Below, one piece after another: positions 57,029 through 63,921 of a stretch of 64,000 nt of DNA. The translations under genes were made by a program, and so were the position numbers. The notes below the pieces were generated by a model. The model searched no databases, was not told where the DNA came from, and saw only the letters and a program-made list of their open reading frames with translations. The first letter of the stretch is position 1, and each line of letters starts with the position of its first letter. Origin of the DNA: Helicobacter sp. MIT 21-1697. GTDB lineage: Bacteria > Campylobacterota > Campylobacteria > Campylobacterales > Helicobacteraceae. The stretch covers positions 1 through 64,000 of the forward strand of contig NZ_JAPHNC010000008.1 of assembly GCF_026241255.1 (NCBI RefSeq), written 5' to 3'.

Positions 57029-58207
57029 TTATTTGCAAGTTTTTGTAATTATCTCTATAATATTTTGTGCTTGTTGGGTGCTAAGGCTTTGATGACAAGG
57101 AATTGATATTTCGCTAAGATAGAATCTATCTGCATTTGGCAGGGATATGTCTCCAAAAAGATTCTTGTAGAGACTAAATTGATGAATAGGCTTATAATGT
57201 ACCTGCACACCCAAACCTTGTGCTTGTAGCTGTTGAAAAATATGCTCTTTTTGACACCATAAATGTGGATAAAGCAAAATAGGATAGAGATGATGAGAGC
57301 TACGAATATGTGTAGGTATAGGAATAATGCCAAAATCAGCATTATCCCTAAACGCTTCATCATAGAGTGTTGCGATATTATGCCGATGAGTGATAAAGGC
57401 ATCAAGCTTTTTAAGTTGGCTAAGACCAAGTGCTGCACCCACTTCGCTAAGGCGAAAATTCATACCCGCAAGCAAACAATCATAATTCCACAAGGATTTT
57501 TTTTCTATGCCGTGAGAGAGCAAAAGGCGCGCATAGTGCGCTAATTCTTCATCATTGGTGAGCAATGCTCCACCTTCTGCTGTGGTAATGGATTTAAGCG
57601 CGTGAAAGCTAAAAATAGTTGCATCAGCAAGTGAGCCTATGGTGTCTCCATTATAACTCCCCCCAAATGAATGAGAACTATCTGAAAAAAGCAAAAGATT
57701 ATGTTTTTGTGCAAGTGTGCGCAGAGAATCTATTTCTACACTTTTGCCCCCATAATCTACGCTTACAATCGCTCTGATAAGCGCTCTCTTAGGATGAGTA
57801 GAGAGAATGTGCGCAAGTGTATTTTCATCAATATTTCCATCATCTTTCACATCGCAAAATAGAGGGGTAATACCCCATTGAAGCATCATATTTGTTGTAG
57901 CGACAAAGCTAATGGGTGTAGTGATAAAATAAATTTCCTCTCTCTCTTGCTTTGACATTTTAGAATCCAAAGTATTATAAAAGTGTGCAAGATGTGGAAA
58001 GTATTTATACATAAATGCGCCATAGAGTGCAAATAAAGCGGAAGTAGCGGAGTTAAAGCTTATAGCATATTGCACATTTCCTTTTGAGGCAAGGGCGGCT
58101 TCAAATTGCTGCGTAAGAGTGCCTTGCGTAAGATGAGAAGATTGCAAAGCATAATTGACAGCCTCAATATCATCTTGCTCAATATGTTGCGTGCTATAAG
58201 GTATCAT
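57029..58207 (-). CDS. pseC: PseC aminotransferase of pseudaminic acid synthesis
   Basis: 392-aa DegT/DnrJ-family PLP enzyme. ISFNSATSALFALYGA near 50, DSSHSFGG near 175 and the PLP Lys in FSFHALKSITTAEGG near 196 match H. pylori PseC. It aminates UDP-4-keto-6-deoxy-L-AltNAc on the way to pseudaminic acid, which glycosylates flagellins and is needed for motility in Helicobacter. The downstream flagellin-like gene order (58217 upstream of pseC on this strand) is as in H. pylori HP0367-HP0366. Confidence 0.92.
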   Translation of the reverse strand: MIPYSTQHIEQDDIEAVNYALQSSHLTQGTLTQQFEAALASKGNVQYAISFNSATSALFALYGAFMYKYFPHLAHFYNTLDSKMSKQEREEIYFITTPISFVATTNMMLQWGITPLFCDVKDDGNIDENTLAHILSTHPKRALIRAIVSVDYGGKSVEIDSLRTLAQKHNLLLFSDSSHSFGGSYNGDTIGSLADATIFSFHALKSITTAEGGALLTNDEELAHYARLLLSHGIEKKSLWNYDCLLAGMNFRLSEVGAALGLSQLKKLDAFITHRHNIATLYDEAFRDNADFGIIPIPTHIRSSHHLYPILLYPHLWCQKEHIFQQLQAQGLGVQVHYKPIHQFSLYKNLFGDISLPNADRFYLSEISIPCHQSLSTQQAQNIIEIITKTCK

Positions 58208-58216
58208 CTTTAAGAA

Positions 58217-58906
58217 TCAAGCTAAAAGCTCTTGAACGCGTTGATTGCTTAGTTTGTCTGTATCGTGTGAAACGCGGAAAAGTGAGCCAAATTTTTTCAA
58301 GAATGAACCATCAGTATTTTGCTTGTCAGCACTATTTGTTTTGCCATTAGCAAGTTTGCTACTGCTTTCTTGTGCTTGTTCTTGGAGTATTTGGATAGCA
58401 TCTTTAATCTGCACTTGCTGCTCTTTGAGTACATCGTAGAATTTTTGTGCATCAGAATCAAGAAGTTTTACATTTAATTTTGGCGCATCAAAAATAATAC
58501 GCTCTTTATTGTCTTTGATACCTTTAGAAAAGACATTACTTCCTTCAAAAGTCGCTTTTTTAATCGCAGATTCTATATTTTTTTTCAATACAGACATTTC
58601 TTCTTTAAGCTCCTCTTGCTCTCCTTTATCAAGCGTTTCTTTGCTTTCTTTGGCAAGTTTGGCGATTTTTTTTGCATCTGATTCTATACTGCTAAGTGCC
58701 TTTTGTGCAATTTGCAATCTACCGATATTGCTATTAGTATTTTTAATGTTTTGACTTAATGGATTGTTTTTTATTTCGCTTGTGTCTATGTTTTTATTTT
58801 TTTCAAGTTTTTTATTCGTGGTTTGGGTAGCTTGTGTTTCTTGAATATCTTTTTTTTTGACTTCCTCTTTGGCGAGTTTTTGTGTTGTATTTGCGTTGAT
58901 TTTCAT
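58217..58906 (-). CDS. Coiled-coil, flagellin-like protein next to pseC (229 aa)
   Basis: The ATG at 58906 has AAAGGAGC upstream. After a disordered Lys/Thr/Asn-rich N-terminus (1-60), residues 60-135 read like a flagellin helical rod (NSNIGRLQIAQKALSSIE, then ATFEGSNVF), and the end is again coiled coil. It is the counterpart of H. pylori HP0367. An A9 tract on the coding strand (58858-58850) lies near codon 16-19. A flagellum or secretion role is plausible from neighbour and fold, not proven. Confidence 0.7.
   Translation of the reverse strand: MKINANTTQKLAKEEVKKKDIQETQATQTTNKKLEKNKNIDTSEIKNNPLSQNIKNTNSNIGRLQIAQKALSSIESDAKKIAKLAKESKETLDKGEQEELKEEMSVLKKNIESAIKKATFEGSNVFSKGIKDNKERIIFDAPKLNVKLLDSDAQKFYDVLKEQQVQIKDAIQILQEQAQESSSKLANGKTNSADKQNTDGSFLKKFGSLFRVSHDTDKLSNQRVQELLA
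58850..58858. repeat. T9 (coding-strand A9) tract in the flagellin-like gene
   Basis: Nine identical bases lie about 50 bases after the start codon. Slippage would truncate the protein early. The tract is short for efficient phase variation, so this is a possibility only. Confidence 0.5.
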
Positions 58907-58937
58907 TTTTGCTCCTTTATTCAATTATCTCGCCCAA

Positions 58938-60302
58938 TCATTCCATATCAAGCATATTTTGTTCCAAATACTTGGTATGAATCTTGGAAGCGAGAAAATC
59001 TTGGTTTTTCATCATTTTTATATGAAAAGGTAAAGTTGTCTTAATTCCCTCAATACAAAATTCTCTTAAAGCGCGGTGCATACGATTGATAGCTTGATTC
59101 CTATCTTCGCCCCACACAATAAGTTTGCCAATCATAGAATCATAATGCATTGGCACACTATATCCACCATAAGCGTGGGTATCAAGTCGCACATTTGCCC
59201 CACCGGGTGCTACCCATTTGGTAATTTTACCCGGGCAAGGATAGAATTTCTCTGGATCTTCGGCTGTAATGCGACATTCAATAGAGTGTCCCTTAAAGCT
59301 AATGCTCTCTTGACTTGGGAGCTTTTCGCCCTCTGCAATGCGTATCATCCACTCTACTAGATCAAGCCCACTTACCATCTCACTCACTGTGTGTTCTACT
59401 TGCAAGCGCGTATTCATTTCCATAAAATAAAAATCTTCATAATTTGCATCAAGCAAAAACTCAAAAGTCCCCGCACCTACATATTTAATATATTGCGCTG
59501 CTTTGACAGCGGTTTGGAGCAGTCTTTGACGCACTTCAGGTTTAAGCACCACTGCAGGAGATTCCTCAATAAGTTTTTGTTGTCGTCTCTGTGCAGAGCA
59601 ATCGCGCTCCCCAATGTGCAACACATTGCCATATTTATCTGCAAGAATTTGCACTTCAATGTGTTTAGGATTGCGGATAAATTTTTCCATATAAATTGTG
59701 CCATCGCCAAATGCGCTCACTGCTTCAGATTCTGCTGCAAGGTAGAGATTTTTTAACATTTCAGGTTTTTCAACTACGCGCATACCTCTTCCACCACCAC
59801 CTGCTGCGGCTTTGAGAATCACAGGATACCCAATTTCATCAGCGATTTTTTGTGCTTCTTTATAATCTTTTAAAGCCCCATCACTTCCCAAAATCACAGG
59901 CACACCTGCTTCTTTCATCACATCTTTTGCTTTTGATTTATCGCTCATAAGCACCATAACATCAGCTGTTGGACCAATGAACTCTATGCTATGGTGAGAA
60001 CAAATCTCTACAAAATTTTGATTTTCACTCAAAAATCCATAACCCGGGAAAATTGCATCAACCTTGAGAAGTTCGGCAGCACTCATAATAGCCGGGATAT
60101 TGAGGTAGCTTTCACTTGATTTATCTCCGCCTACACAGATTTTTGCATCAGCCACATCAAGGTAATATGCGTCTTTGTCGGCAGTGGAGTAAATAGCGAT
60201 AGCTTCTTTGCCCATTTCTTGGATTGTCCTAATAGCGCGTAGGGTAATCTCACCGCGATTTGCAATGAGAATCTTTTGAATCTTTCGTTGTTTTACACTC
60301 AT
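58938..60302 (-). CDS. accC: Biotin carboxylase AccC
   Basis: 454 aa, normal length. ATP-grasp features: ILIANRGEITLRAIRT near 11, the Gly-rich loop KAAAGGGGRGMR near 162, EMNTRLQVEHTVSE near 290. It carboxylates the biotin of AccB, the first half of acetyl-CoA carboxylase in fatty-acid synthesis. It follows accB by 9 bases in an accB-accC operon. Confidence 0.96.
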   Translation of the reverse strand: MSVKQRKIQKILIANRGEITLRAIRTIQEMGKEAIAIYSTADKDAYYLDVADAKICVGGDKSSESYLNIPAIMSAAELLKVDAIFPGYGFLSENQNFVEICSHHSIEFIGPTADVMVLMSDKSKAKDVMKEAGVPVILGSDGALKDYKEAQKIADEIGYPVILKAAAGGGGRGMRVVEKPEMLKNLYLAAESEAVSAFGDGTIYMEKFIRNPKHIEVQILADKYGNVLHIGERDCSAQRRQQKLIEESPAVVLKPEVRQRLLQTAVKAAQYIKYVGAGTFEFLLDANYEDFYFMEMNTRLQVEHTVSEMVSGLDLVEWMIRIAEGEKLPSQESISFKGHSIECRITAEDPEKFYPCPGKITKWVAPGGANVRLDTHAYGGYSVPMHYDSMIGKLIVWGEDRNQAINRMHRALREFCIEGIKTTLPFHIKMMKNQDFLASKIHTKYLEQNMLDME

Positions 60303-60311
60303 TGCATTACC

Positions 60312-60782
60312 CTAGAGTTTTTCAACTTTAATAAGTTGAGTGCTAAATTCCACAGGTTGTCCGTCATTTACTTCTATTGAAATAATTTTGCAATCAAATT
60401 CTGCTTCAATCTCATTCATAATTTTCATTGCTTCAATGATAGCAACCGTCTGCCCCTTTTTAACAATATCGCCGACATTGACATAAGGGGCTGCTCCCGG
60501 ACTAGGAGAGCGATAAAATGTCCCCACCATTGGCGAAGTAATAAAATGTCCGCTTGTGTCCTTTGGTGTGCTAGGTGTAGGAGAAGAATCTACGGCTTGA
60601 GTAACTGCGGTGATAGGAGCTGTTTGAGTAGGGAGCGTGATAGATTGAGGCATTACTTGGATTGGCTCATTTGCGCCTGTTTTTTGGAGTTTGAGTTCAA
60701 AACCCTCTTGTTTAATACTGAATTTAGCTATGCCGCTGTTGTCAAAGAGTTCCATAATCTTTTTGATTTCTTGCAAATTCAT
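60312..60782 (-). CDS. accB: Biotin carboxyl carrier protein AccB
   Basis: 156 aa with the biotinyl domain at the C-terminus; the biotin-accepting Lys lies in IEAMKIMNEIEAEF near 117. A Pro/Thr/Ala-rich linker (about 55-80) joins it to an N-terminal helix. First gene of accB-accC and divergent from dcd, so the 101 bases at 60783-60883 must hold both promoters. Confidence 0.96.
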   Translation of the reverse strand: MNLQEIKKIMELFDNSGIAKFSIKQEGFELKLQKTGANEPIQVMPQSITLPTQTAPITAVTQAVDSSPTPSTPKDTSGHFITSPMVGTFYRSPSPGAAPYVNVGDIVKKGQTVAIIEAMKIMNEIEAEFDCKIISIEVNDGQPVEFSTQLIKVEKL

Positions 60783-60883
60783 TTTACGCCTTTCATTTCT
60801 GTAAAATTTAATCTGCTATAATATCACAATTTTTCTTTTTCTAAGATAACAAAGTTTTTGCGAGATAGAGTGAGGTAATAGCA

Positions 60884-61450
60884 ATGGGATTAAAATCAGA
60901 TACTTGGATTAAAAAAATGAGCAAAAAGGGTATGATTGAGCCATTTTGTGAAAAACAAGTAGGAAAAAATATCGTAAGTTATGGGCTTTCAAGCTATGGA
61001 TATGATATTCGCGTAGGTAATGAATTTATGATTTTTACAAATATCGGTGCGAATCTTGTTGATCCTAAAAGCTTTGATGAGCGCAATGTCGTGGAAATTA
61101 CCACAGAGGAGAATGGCTATTGTCTCGTGCCACCTAATTCTTTTGCATTAGCGCGCACGATTGAATATTTTAGAATCCCACGCAATGTGTTGGCAATTTG
61201 TCTTGGCAAAAGCACTTATGCGCGGTGTGGGATTATTGTGAATGTTACGCCCTTTGAGCCAGAGTTTGAGGGGCATATCACTATTGAGATTAGTAATACT
61301 ACACCATTACCTGCTAAGATTTATGCGAATGAGGGCATTGCCCAAGTGCTTTTTTTGGAAGGAGATGAGCCTTGTGAGGTAAGCTATAAGGATAAAAAAG
61401 GCAAATATCAAGGACAGCAAGGCATTACTCTTCCAAAAGTAATAAAATGA
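60884..61450 (+). CDS. dcd: dCTP deaminase Dcd
   Basis: 188 aa, normal for the family. Motifs: [10 protein letters not shown] near 37, [12 protein letters not shown] near 105 with the catalytic region, and ITIEISN near 137. It converts dCTP to dUTP for thymidylate synthesis. Divergent from accB. In H. pylori the gene after dcd (HP0373) is an outer-membrane protein; here the peptide/barrel cassettes follow. Confidence 0.96.
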   Translation: MGLKSDTWIKKMSKKGMIEPFCEKQVGKNIVSYGLSSYGYDIRVGNEFMIFTNIGANLVDPKSFDERNVVEITTEENGYCLVPPNSFALARTIEYFRIPRNVLAICLGKSTYARCGIIVNVTPFEPEFEGHITIEISNTTPLPAKIYANEGIAQVLFLEGDEPCEVSYKDKKGKYQGQQGITLPKVIK

Positions 61451-61523
61451 TTCTCTACAATGAGCAAACAAATATTTAAAACGAATTGCATAGAGTTTAA
61501 AGAAATATTAAATTTTTTAAGCC

Positions 61524-61561
61524 TATAATTCTAATCTCCCTTAGATGAATTTCTAAGGGAG
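61524..61561 (+). promoter_or_regulatory. Promoter -10 and 5'-terminal hairpin of an unknown transcript
   Basis: TATAAT (61524-61529) is followed six bases later by a perfect 10-bp stem, CTCCCTTAGA (61536-61545) with TCTAAGGGAG (61552-61561), loop of 6. This is the same promoter-stem geometry as the four peptide genes but with a third stem sequence. An AAAGGAG and ATG follow at 61587-61601. Confidence 0.7.
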
Positions 61562-61598
61562 TAAATTTTCATTTCTTTAGAAACATAAAGGAGTTGAA

Positions 61599-61664
61599 AT
61601 GAATAAAGGTTTTGGTGGTTATCGTGTCCGCTCTGCGGGGGGAGTATTCCTCACTCAATACTAG
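61599..61664 (+). CDS. Possible 21-aa ORF behind the hairpin promoter
   Basis: AAAGGAG lies 5 bases before the ATG. The frame gives a short Gly- and Arg-containing peptide (MNKGFGGYRVRS ...) and stops. The frame one base over is open for a similar length and looks more signal-peptide-like (KVLVVIVSAL), so this may be the start of a decayed gene, a real mini-peptide, or part of a structured RNA. Coding status is uncertain. Confidence 0.35.
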   Translation: MNKGFGGYRVRSAGGVFLTQY

Positions 61665-61985
61665 CTTTCAAAGACTTAATGGTCTTTGATTCTTCAGTAT
61701 GCAATAGCCAATCTCAATGGGGTGAATAATATTGTAAATAAAGTGTTTTAAACTTGATTAATGAAGCTTTGCTTACCCTTAAAACTAGGAGTAGGCAGCA
61801 CAGCTATATTTAAGTAGCTAGGTGCGCTAAGGAGGATACATATCTTGCCCGACCAAGTAAAGCACGGATGTTGTAGATATGGGGATATTTGAATCTACGA
61901 ATCTGCAAATGTTATTTTCTTTCAAATTATAAAGTGAAGTTTGATTCACAGCTTCGCTTTATACACATTCATAACTATGCTTTCT
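61665..61985 (+). other. Unexplained, probably transcribed stretch (decayed gene or RNA)
   Basis: No reading frame on either strand is convincing. The segment 61785-61925 is richer in G/C than its surroundings and has blocks such as GTGCGCTAAGGAGGATAC and CTTGCCCGACC that look neither like coding nor like plain spacer. It does not match tmRNA, RNase P, SRP RNA or 6S features that I know. It could be a structured RNA or a mobile-element end. Confidence 0.35.
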
Positions 61986-62028
61986 CTTTTTAACTCATAT
62001 CAAATTTTATGATATTGCTCAATTTTTA

Positions 62029-62127
62029 GTGCGTTTCTACAAACACCCATATTTCTATGCCTTTATGGGCTTACTAGGCATTTTAGTTATGTTTAATGTA
62101 GCAGGTGAGCACTTTGTAGTAATATAA
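62029..62127 (+). pseudogene. C-terminal fragment of the 3164-type membrane gene
   Basis: Translation gives FYAFMGLLGILVMFNVAGEH followed by FVVI and a stop, which matches the C-terminus of the intact gene at 3164-3559 (YFYAFMGLLGILV, FNVAGEAFV). The rest of the gene is missing. It ends 46 bases before the -10 box of peptide copy 3, the same relation as at 3164/3060, so the cassette was copied together with this upstream tail. Confidence 0.8.
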
Positions 62128-62172
62128 TTATATATATGTTTTAAAGGTTAAGCTTTATTTAATTTTTTGTTT

Positions 62173-62227
62173 TATAGAATGTGAAATGTCCTTAAGCTTT
62201 GAAAGAATATTTTTAAGTTTAAGGACA
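62173..62227 (+). promoter_or_regulatory. Promoter -10 and 5'-terminal hairpin of peptide gene copy 3 (type A)
   Basis: TATAGAAT (62173-62180), six-base gap, then TGTCCTTAAGCTT (62187-62199) pairing with AAGTTTAAGGACA (62215-62227), one mismatch. Almost identical to the minus-strand copy at 764-818. Confidence 0.7.
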
Positions 62228-62251
62228 AATTTTACAATAAAGGATTTGGTT

Positions 62252-62554
62252 ATGAAAAAACACATCATAACATTGGCATTATGCCTATCTTTGGGTTTAA
62301 GCCCATTATGTGCAGTTGAATCTGCTCACAAAAAGAGTGTGCAAAATGTAGCTTTATCAAAAGCTGATACAGAGTTCCTCTTTAATACTCAAGCACAAAA
62401 CATCAATGTAGTCGCATTAAGTGATGAGGAAATGGCAGAGACAGAGGGTGAAGCCATAGATCCTATTAGCGCTATACAAATAGCATACACTGCATATCAG
62501 GCATATGAAACAGGCAAAAAAGTTGTCAAAAAAATCAAAAGATGGTTTAGATAA
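62252..62554 (+). CDS. Small Sec-exported bacteriocin-precursor-like peptide (copy 3, 100 aa)
   Basis: Start chosen at 62252 (AAAGGATTTGGTT-ATG) as in copy 1. The signal peptide, pro-region and the ALSDEEMAETEGE motif are nearly the same as copy 1. The C-terminus after the motif is about 33 residues: IDPISAIQIAYTAYQAYETG and then a basic KKVVKKIKRWFR end. Copies 1 and 3 share the TAYQxYxxGKK pattern, so they form a subgroup. The barrel gene starts 20 bases after its stop, across a G11 tract. Function unknown; see copy 1. Confidence 0.82.
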   Translation: MKKHIITLALCLSLGLSPLCAVESAHKKSVQNVALSKADTEFLFNTQAQNINVVALSDEEMAETEGEAIDPISAIQIAYTAYQAYETGKKVVKKIKRWFR

Positions 62555-62557
62555 GCT

Positions 62558-62568
62558 GGGGGGGGGGG
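62558..62568 (+). repeat. G11 tract between peptide copy 3 and barrel gene
   Basis: Eleven Gs lie 6 bases before the barrel start codon; the tract plus following GGTGA supplies the ribosome-binding site. Slippage would change the distance between the peptide stop and the barrel start rather than the reading frame. Confidence 0.9.
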
Positions 62569-62574
62569 TGAGTA

Positions 62575-63291
62575 ATGAAATATTTACGCAAAATATTGTT
62601 AAGTGCCTCTCTCTTTGGTGCAGTATGTGCGTATGCAGGTGAATATAGCGCACTAAAGATAGGTATAGGTGGTGTATATATTCTCCAACAGCCAAGTGAT
62701 GAAAAAGATATTACCAATACAAGTGCTTATCTTGCTCTAAGGTCAAGATATTCTTTCCTTCAAGAAAGAATATTGCTACAACTTGAAGTTGAAACAAATA
62801 TCGGCAAGACTAAAAGGGAGAGAAACAAAAGCAATTCATTGCGTATGGAAAATTTTCTCTTAGGTGCTGGGGTCAATCTCCTCACTCCAAATACTCCGCT
62901 TTATCTTAGTGTAATGTATGGTATGGATAATTTTGAATATTGGGCATCAAATAGTTGGGTTGATAATGGACTTATGTTTGTAGGAGCCGATTTGCAAGGT
63001 TTTATCAAAAGCAATCATTTAACCTTTGAATACAATGTGGGCTATCACTATGTGCTAACAGGTTATTATGAACAAAATCAAAATAATTATGTTCGCGTAG
63101 ATACCGATAGTTCTAGCTATGCTATTAAAGGTGGGATAGGTTTTGTGTATGATATTACACAGCATATAGGTTTGTTTATGAATCTTCGTGCAAAATACTA
63201 TAATATAGCAGCTTCTAAGTTCAATGCAATCTTTACTCGTCCTACTACTAAACATTTCTTAGGTGGAGTGGAAGTAGGGATTAAGTTTTAA
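62575..63291 (+). CDS. Outer-membrane beta-barrel protein of the cassette family (238 aa)
   Basis: Signal peptide ending AVCAYA-GE, then about eight amphipathic strands and a C-terminal Phe (GGVEVGIKF), the usual BAM recognition end. Complete member of the subgroup to which 1-423 and 63922-64000 belong (MKYLRKI start). It follows peptide copy 3 across a G11 tract and should be co-expressed with it, with phase-variable translation possible. Function unknown. Confidence 0.82.
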   Translation: MKYLRKILLSASLFGAVCAYAGEYSALKIGIGGVYILQQPSDEKDITNTSAYLALRSRYSFLQERILLQLEVETNIGKTKRERNKSNSLRMENFLLGAGVNLLTPNTPLYLSVMYGMDNFEYWASNSWVDNGLMFVGADLQGFIKSNHLTFEYNVGYHYVLTGYYEQNQNNYVRVDTDSSSYAIKGGIGFVYDITQHIGLFMNLRAKYYNIAASKFNAIFTRPTTKHFLGGVEVGIKF

Positions 63292-63367
63292 GCGGCTTTA
63301 GAGATTCTTTATTAGAGATAGTGCAATGCACTATCTAACTTAAATAAAATTTTAAGGTTACACAAAT

Positions 63368-63409
63368 ATGATATTCAATGTAGCGGGTGAGCACTTTGTA
63401 GCAATATGA
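63368..63409 (+). pseudogene. Shorter C-terminal fragment of the 3164-type membrane gene
   Basis: FNVAGEHFVAI and a stop, matching the last residues of the gene at 3164 and of the fragment at 62029. It is followed by the type B upstream sequence of copy 4, as at 3163-3060. Confidence 0.7.
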
Positions 63410-63496
63410 TAGATTGTGTATATAAATGAGTGTTACAAATTGAAATTAGTTCTATATTCATATTTCTTGACTTAATAAATTTTTAAATATTCATTT

Positions 63497-63548
63497 TATA
63501 AAATATTTGCGAATTTACTTTAAACTTTGATAGTTTTAAGTAAAGTCA
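63497..63548 (+). promoter_or_regulatory. Promoter -10 and 5'-terminal hairpin of peptide gene copy 4 (type B)
   Basis: TATAAAAT (63497-63504) is followed by a stem: TTTACTTTAAACT (63514-63526) with AGTTTTAAGTAAA (63532-63544), one mismatch, extendable outward to start six bases after the -10 box. Upstream sequence matches the minus-strand copy at 3009-3150. Confidence 0.7.
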
Positions 63549-63581
63549 GATTCTAAAACTTTACTTCTTAAGGAGTGTATT

Positions 63582-63902
63582 ATGAAAAAAGGTGTTATCA
63601 GCTTGGCATTATGCCTATGTTTAGGGTTAAGCCCATTATGTGCAATAGAATCTGCTCAAAACAAGAGTGTGCAAAATGTAGCTTTATCAAAAGCCGATAA
63701 AGAATTTCTTTTCACTACAAATGCAACTCATCTTAATGTAGTGGCTTTAAGTGATGAGGAAATGGCAGAGACAGAGGGAGAAGCGTTAGACCCTATAACT
63801 GGTGGTTTGCTTATTGGAATCGCTTCAGGCGCAGGGGTTAAAATAGGCACAGAGTTAGCAGACAAAGCTATCAAAAAAATCAAAAAATGGTTTAAATGGT
63901 AA
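63582..63902 (+). CDS. Small Sec-exported bacteriocin-precursor-like peptide (copy 4, 106 aa)
   Basis: TAAGGAGTG precedes the ATG. Signal peptide (ending SPLCAIES), pro-region (SVQNVALSKAD, EFLF) and ALSDEEMAETEGEA are conserved. The C-terminus of about 37 residues has a Gly-rich hydrophobic stretch (GGLLIGIASGAGVKIG) and the KKIKKWFKW end shared with copy 1. Gly-rich helix plus cationic Trp end is typical of membrane-active peptides. The barrel gene starts 20 bases on, across a G10 tract. Confidence 0.82.
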   Translation: MKKGVISLALCLCLGLSPLCAIESAQNKSVQNVALSKADKEFLFTTNATHLNVVALSDEEMAETEGEALDPITGGLLIGIASGAGVKIGTELADKAIKKIKKWFKW

Positions 63903-63905
63903 GCT

Positions 63906-63915
63906 GGGGGGGGGG
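63906..63915 (+). repeat. G10 tract between peptide copy 4 and barrel gene
   Basis: Ten Gs in the same position as the G11 tract at 62558, 6 bases before the next start codon. The difference of one unit between two otherwise identical spacers is direct evidence that the tract length is unstable. Confidence 0.9.
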
Positions 63916-63921
63916 TGAGTA

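Noticed and set aside
61599-61985. Flagellin pseudogene or IS605-type element end
   Set aside because: A few residues (SLNTSFQRLNGL) recall flagellin and the layout recalls insertion-sequence ends, but no stretch is long enough to support either; left as unexplained.
61451-62160. tmRNA, 6S RNA, RNase P or SRP RNA gene
   Set aside because: The conserved blocks of these RNAs are not found on either strand.
62575-63291. Hop/Hom-family outer-membrane protein as after dcd in H. pylori
   Set aside because: The protein is only 238 aa with an eight-strand-like pattern and lacks Hop/Hom N- and C-terminal signatures; position alone is not enough.
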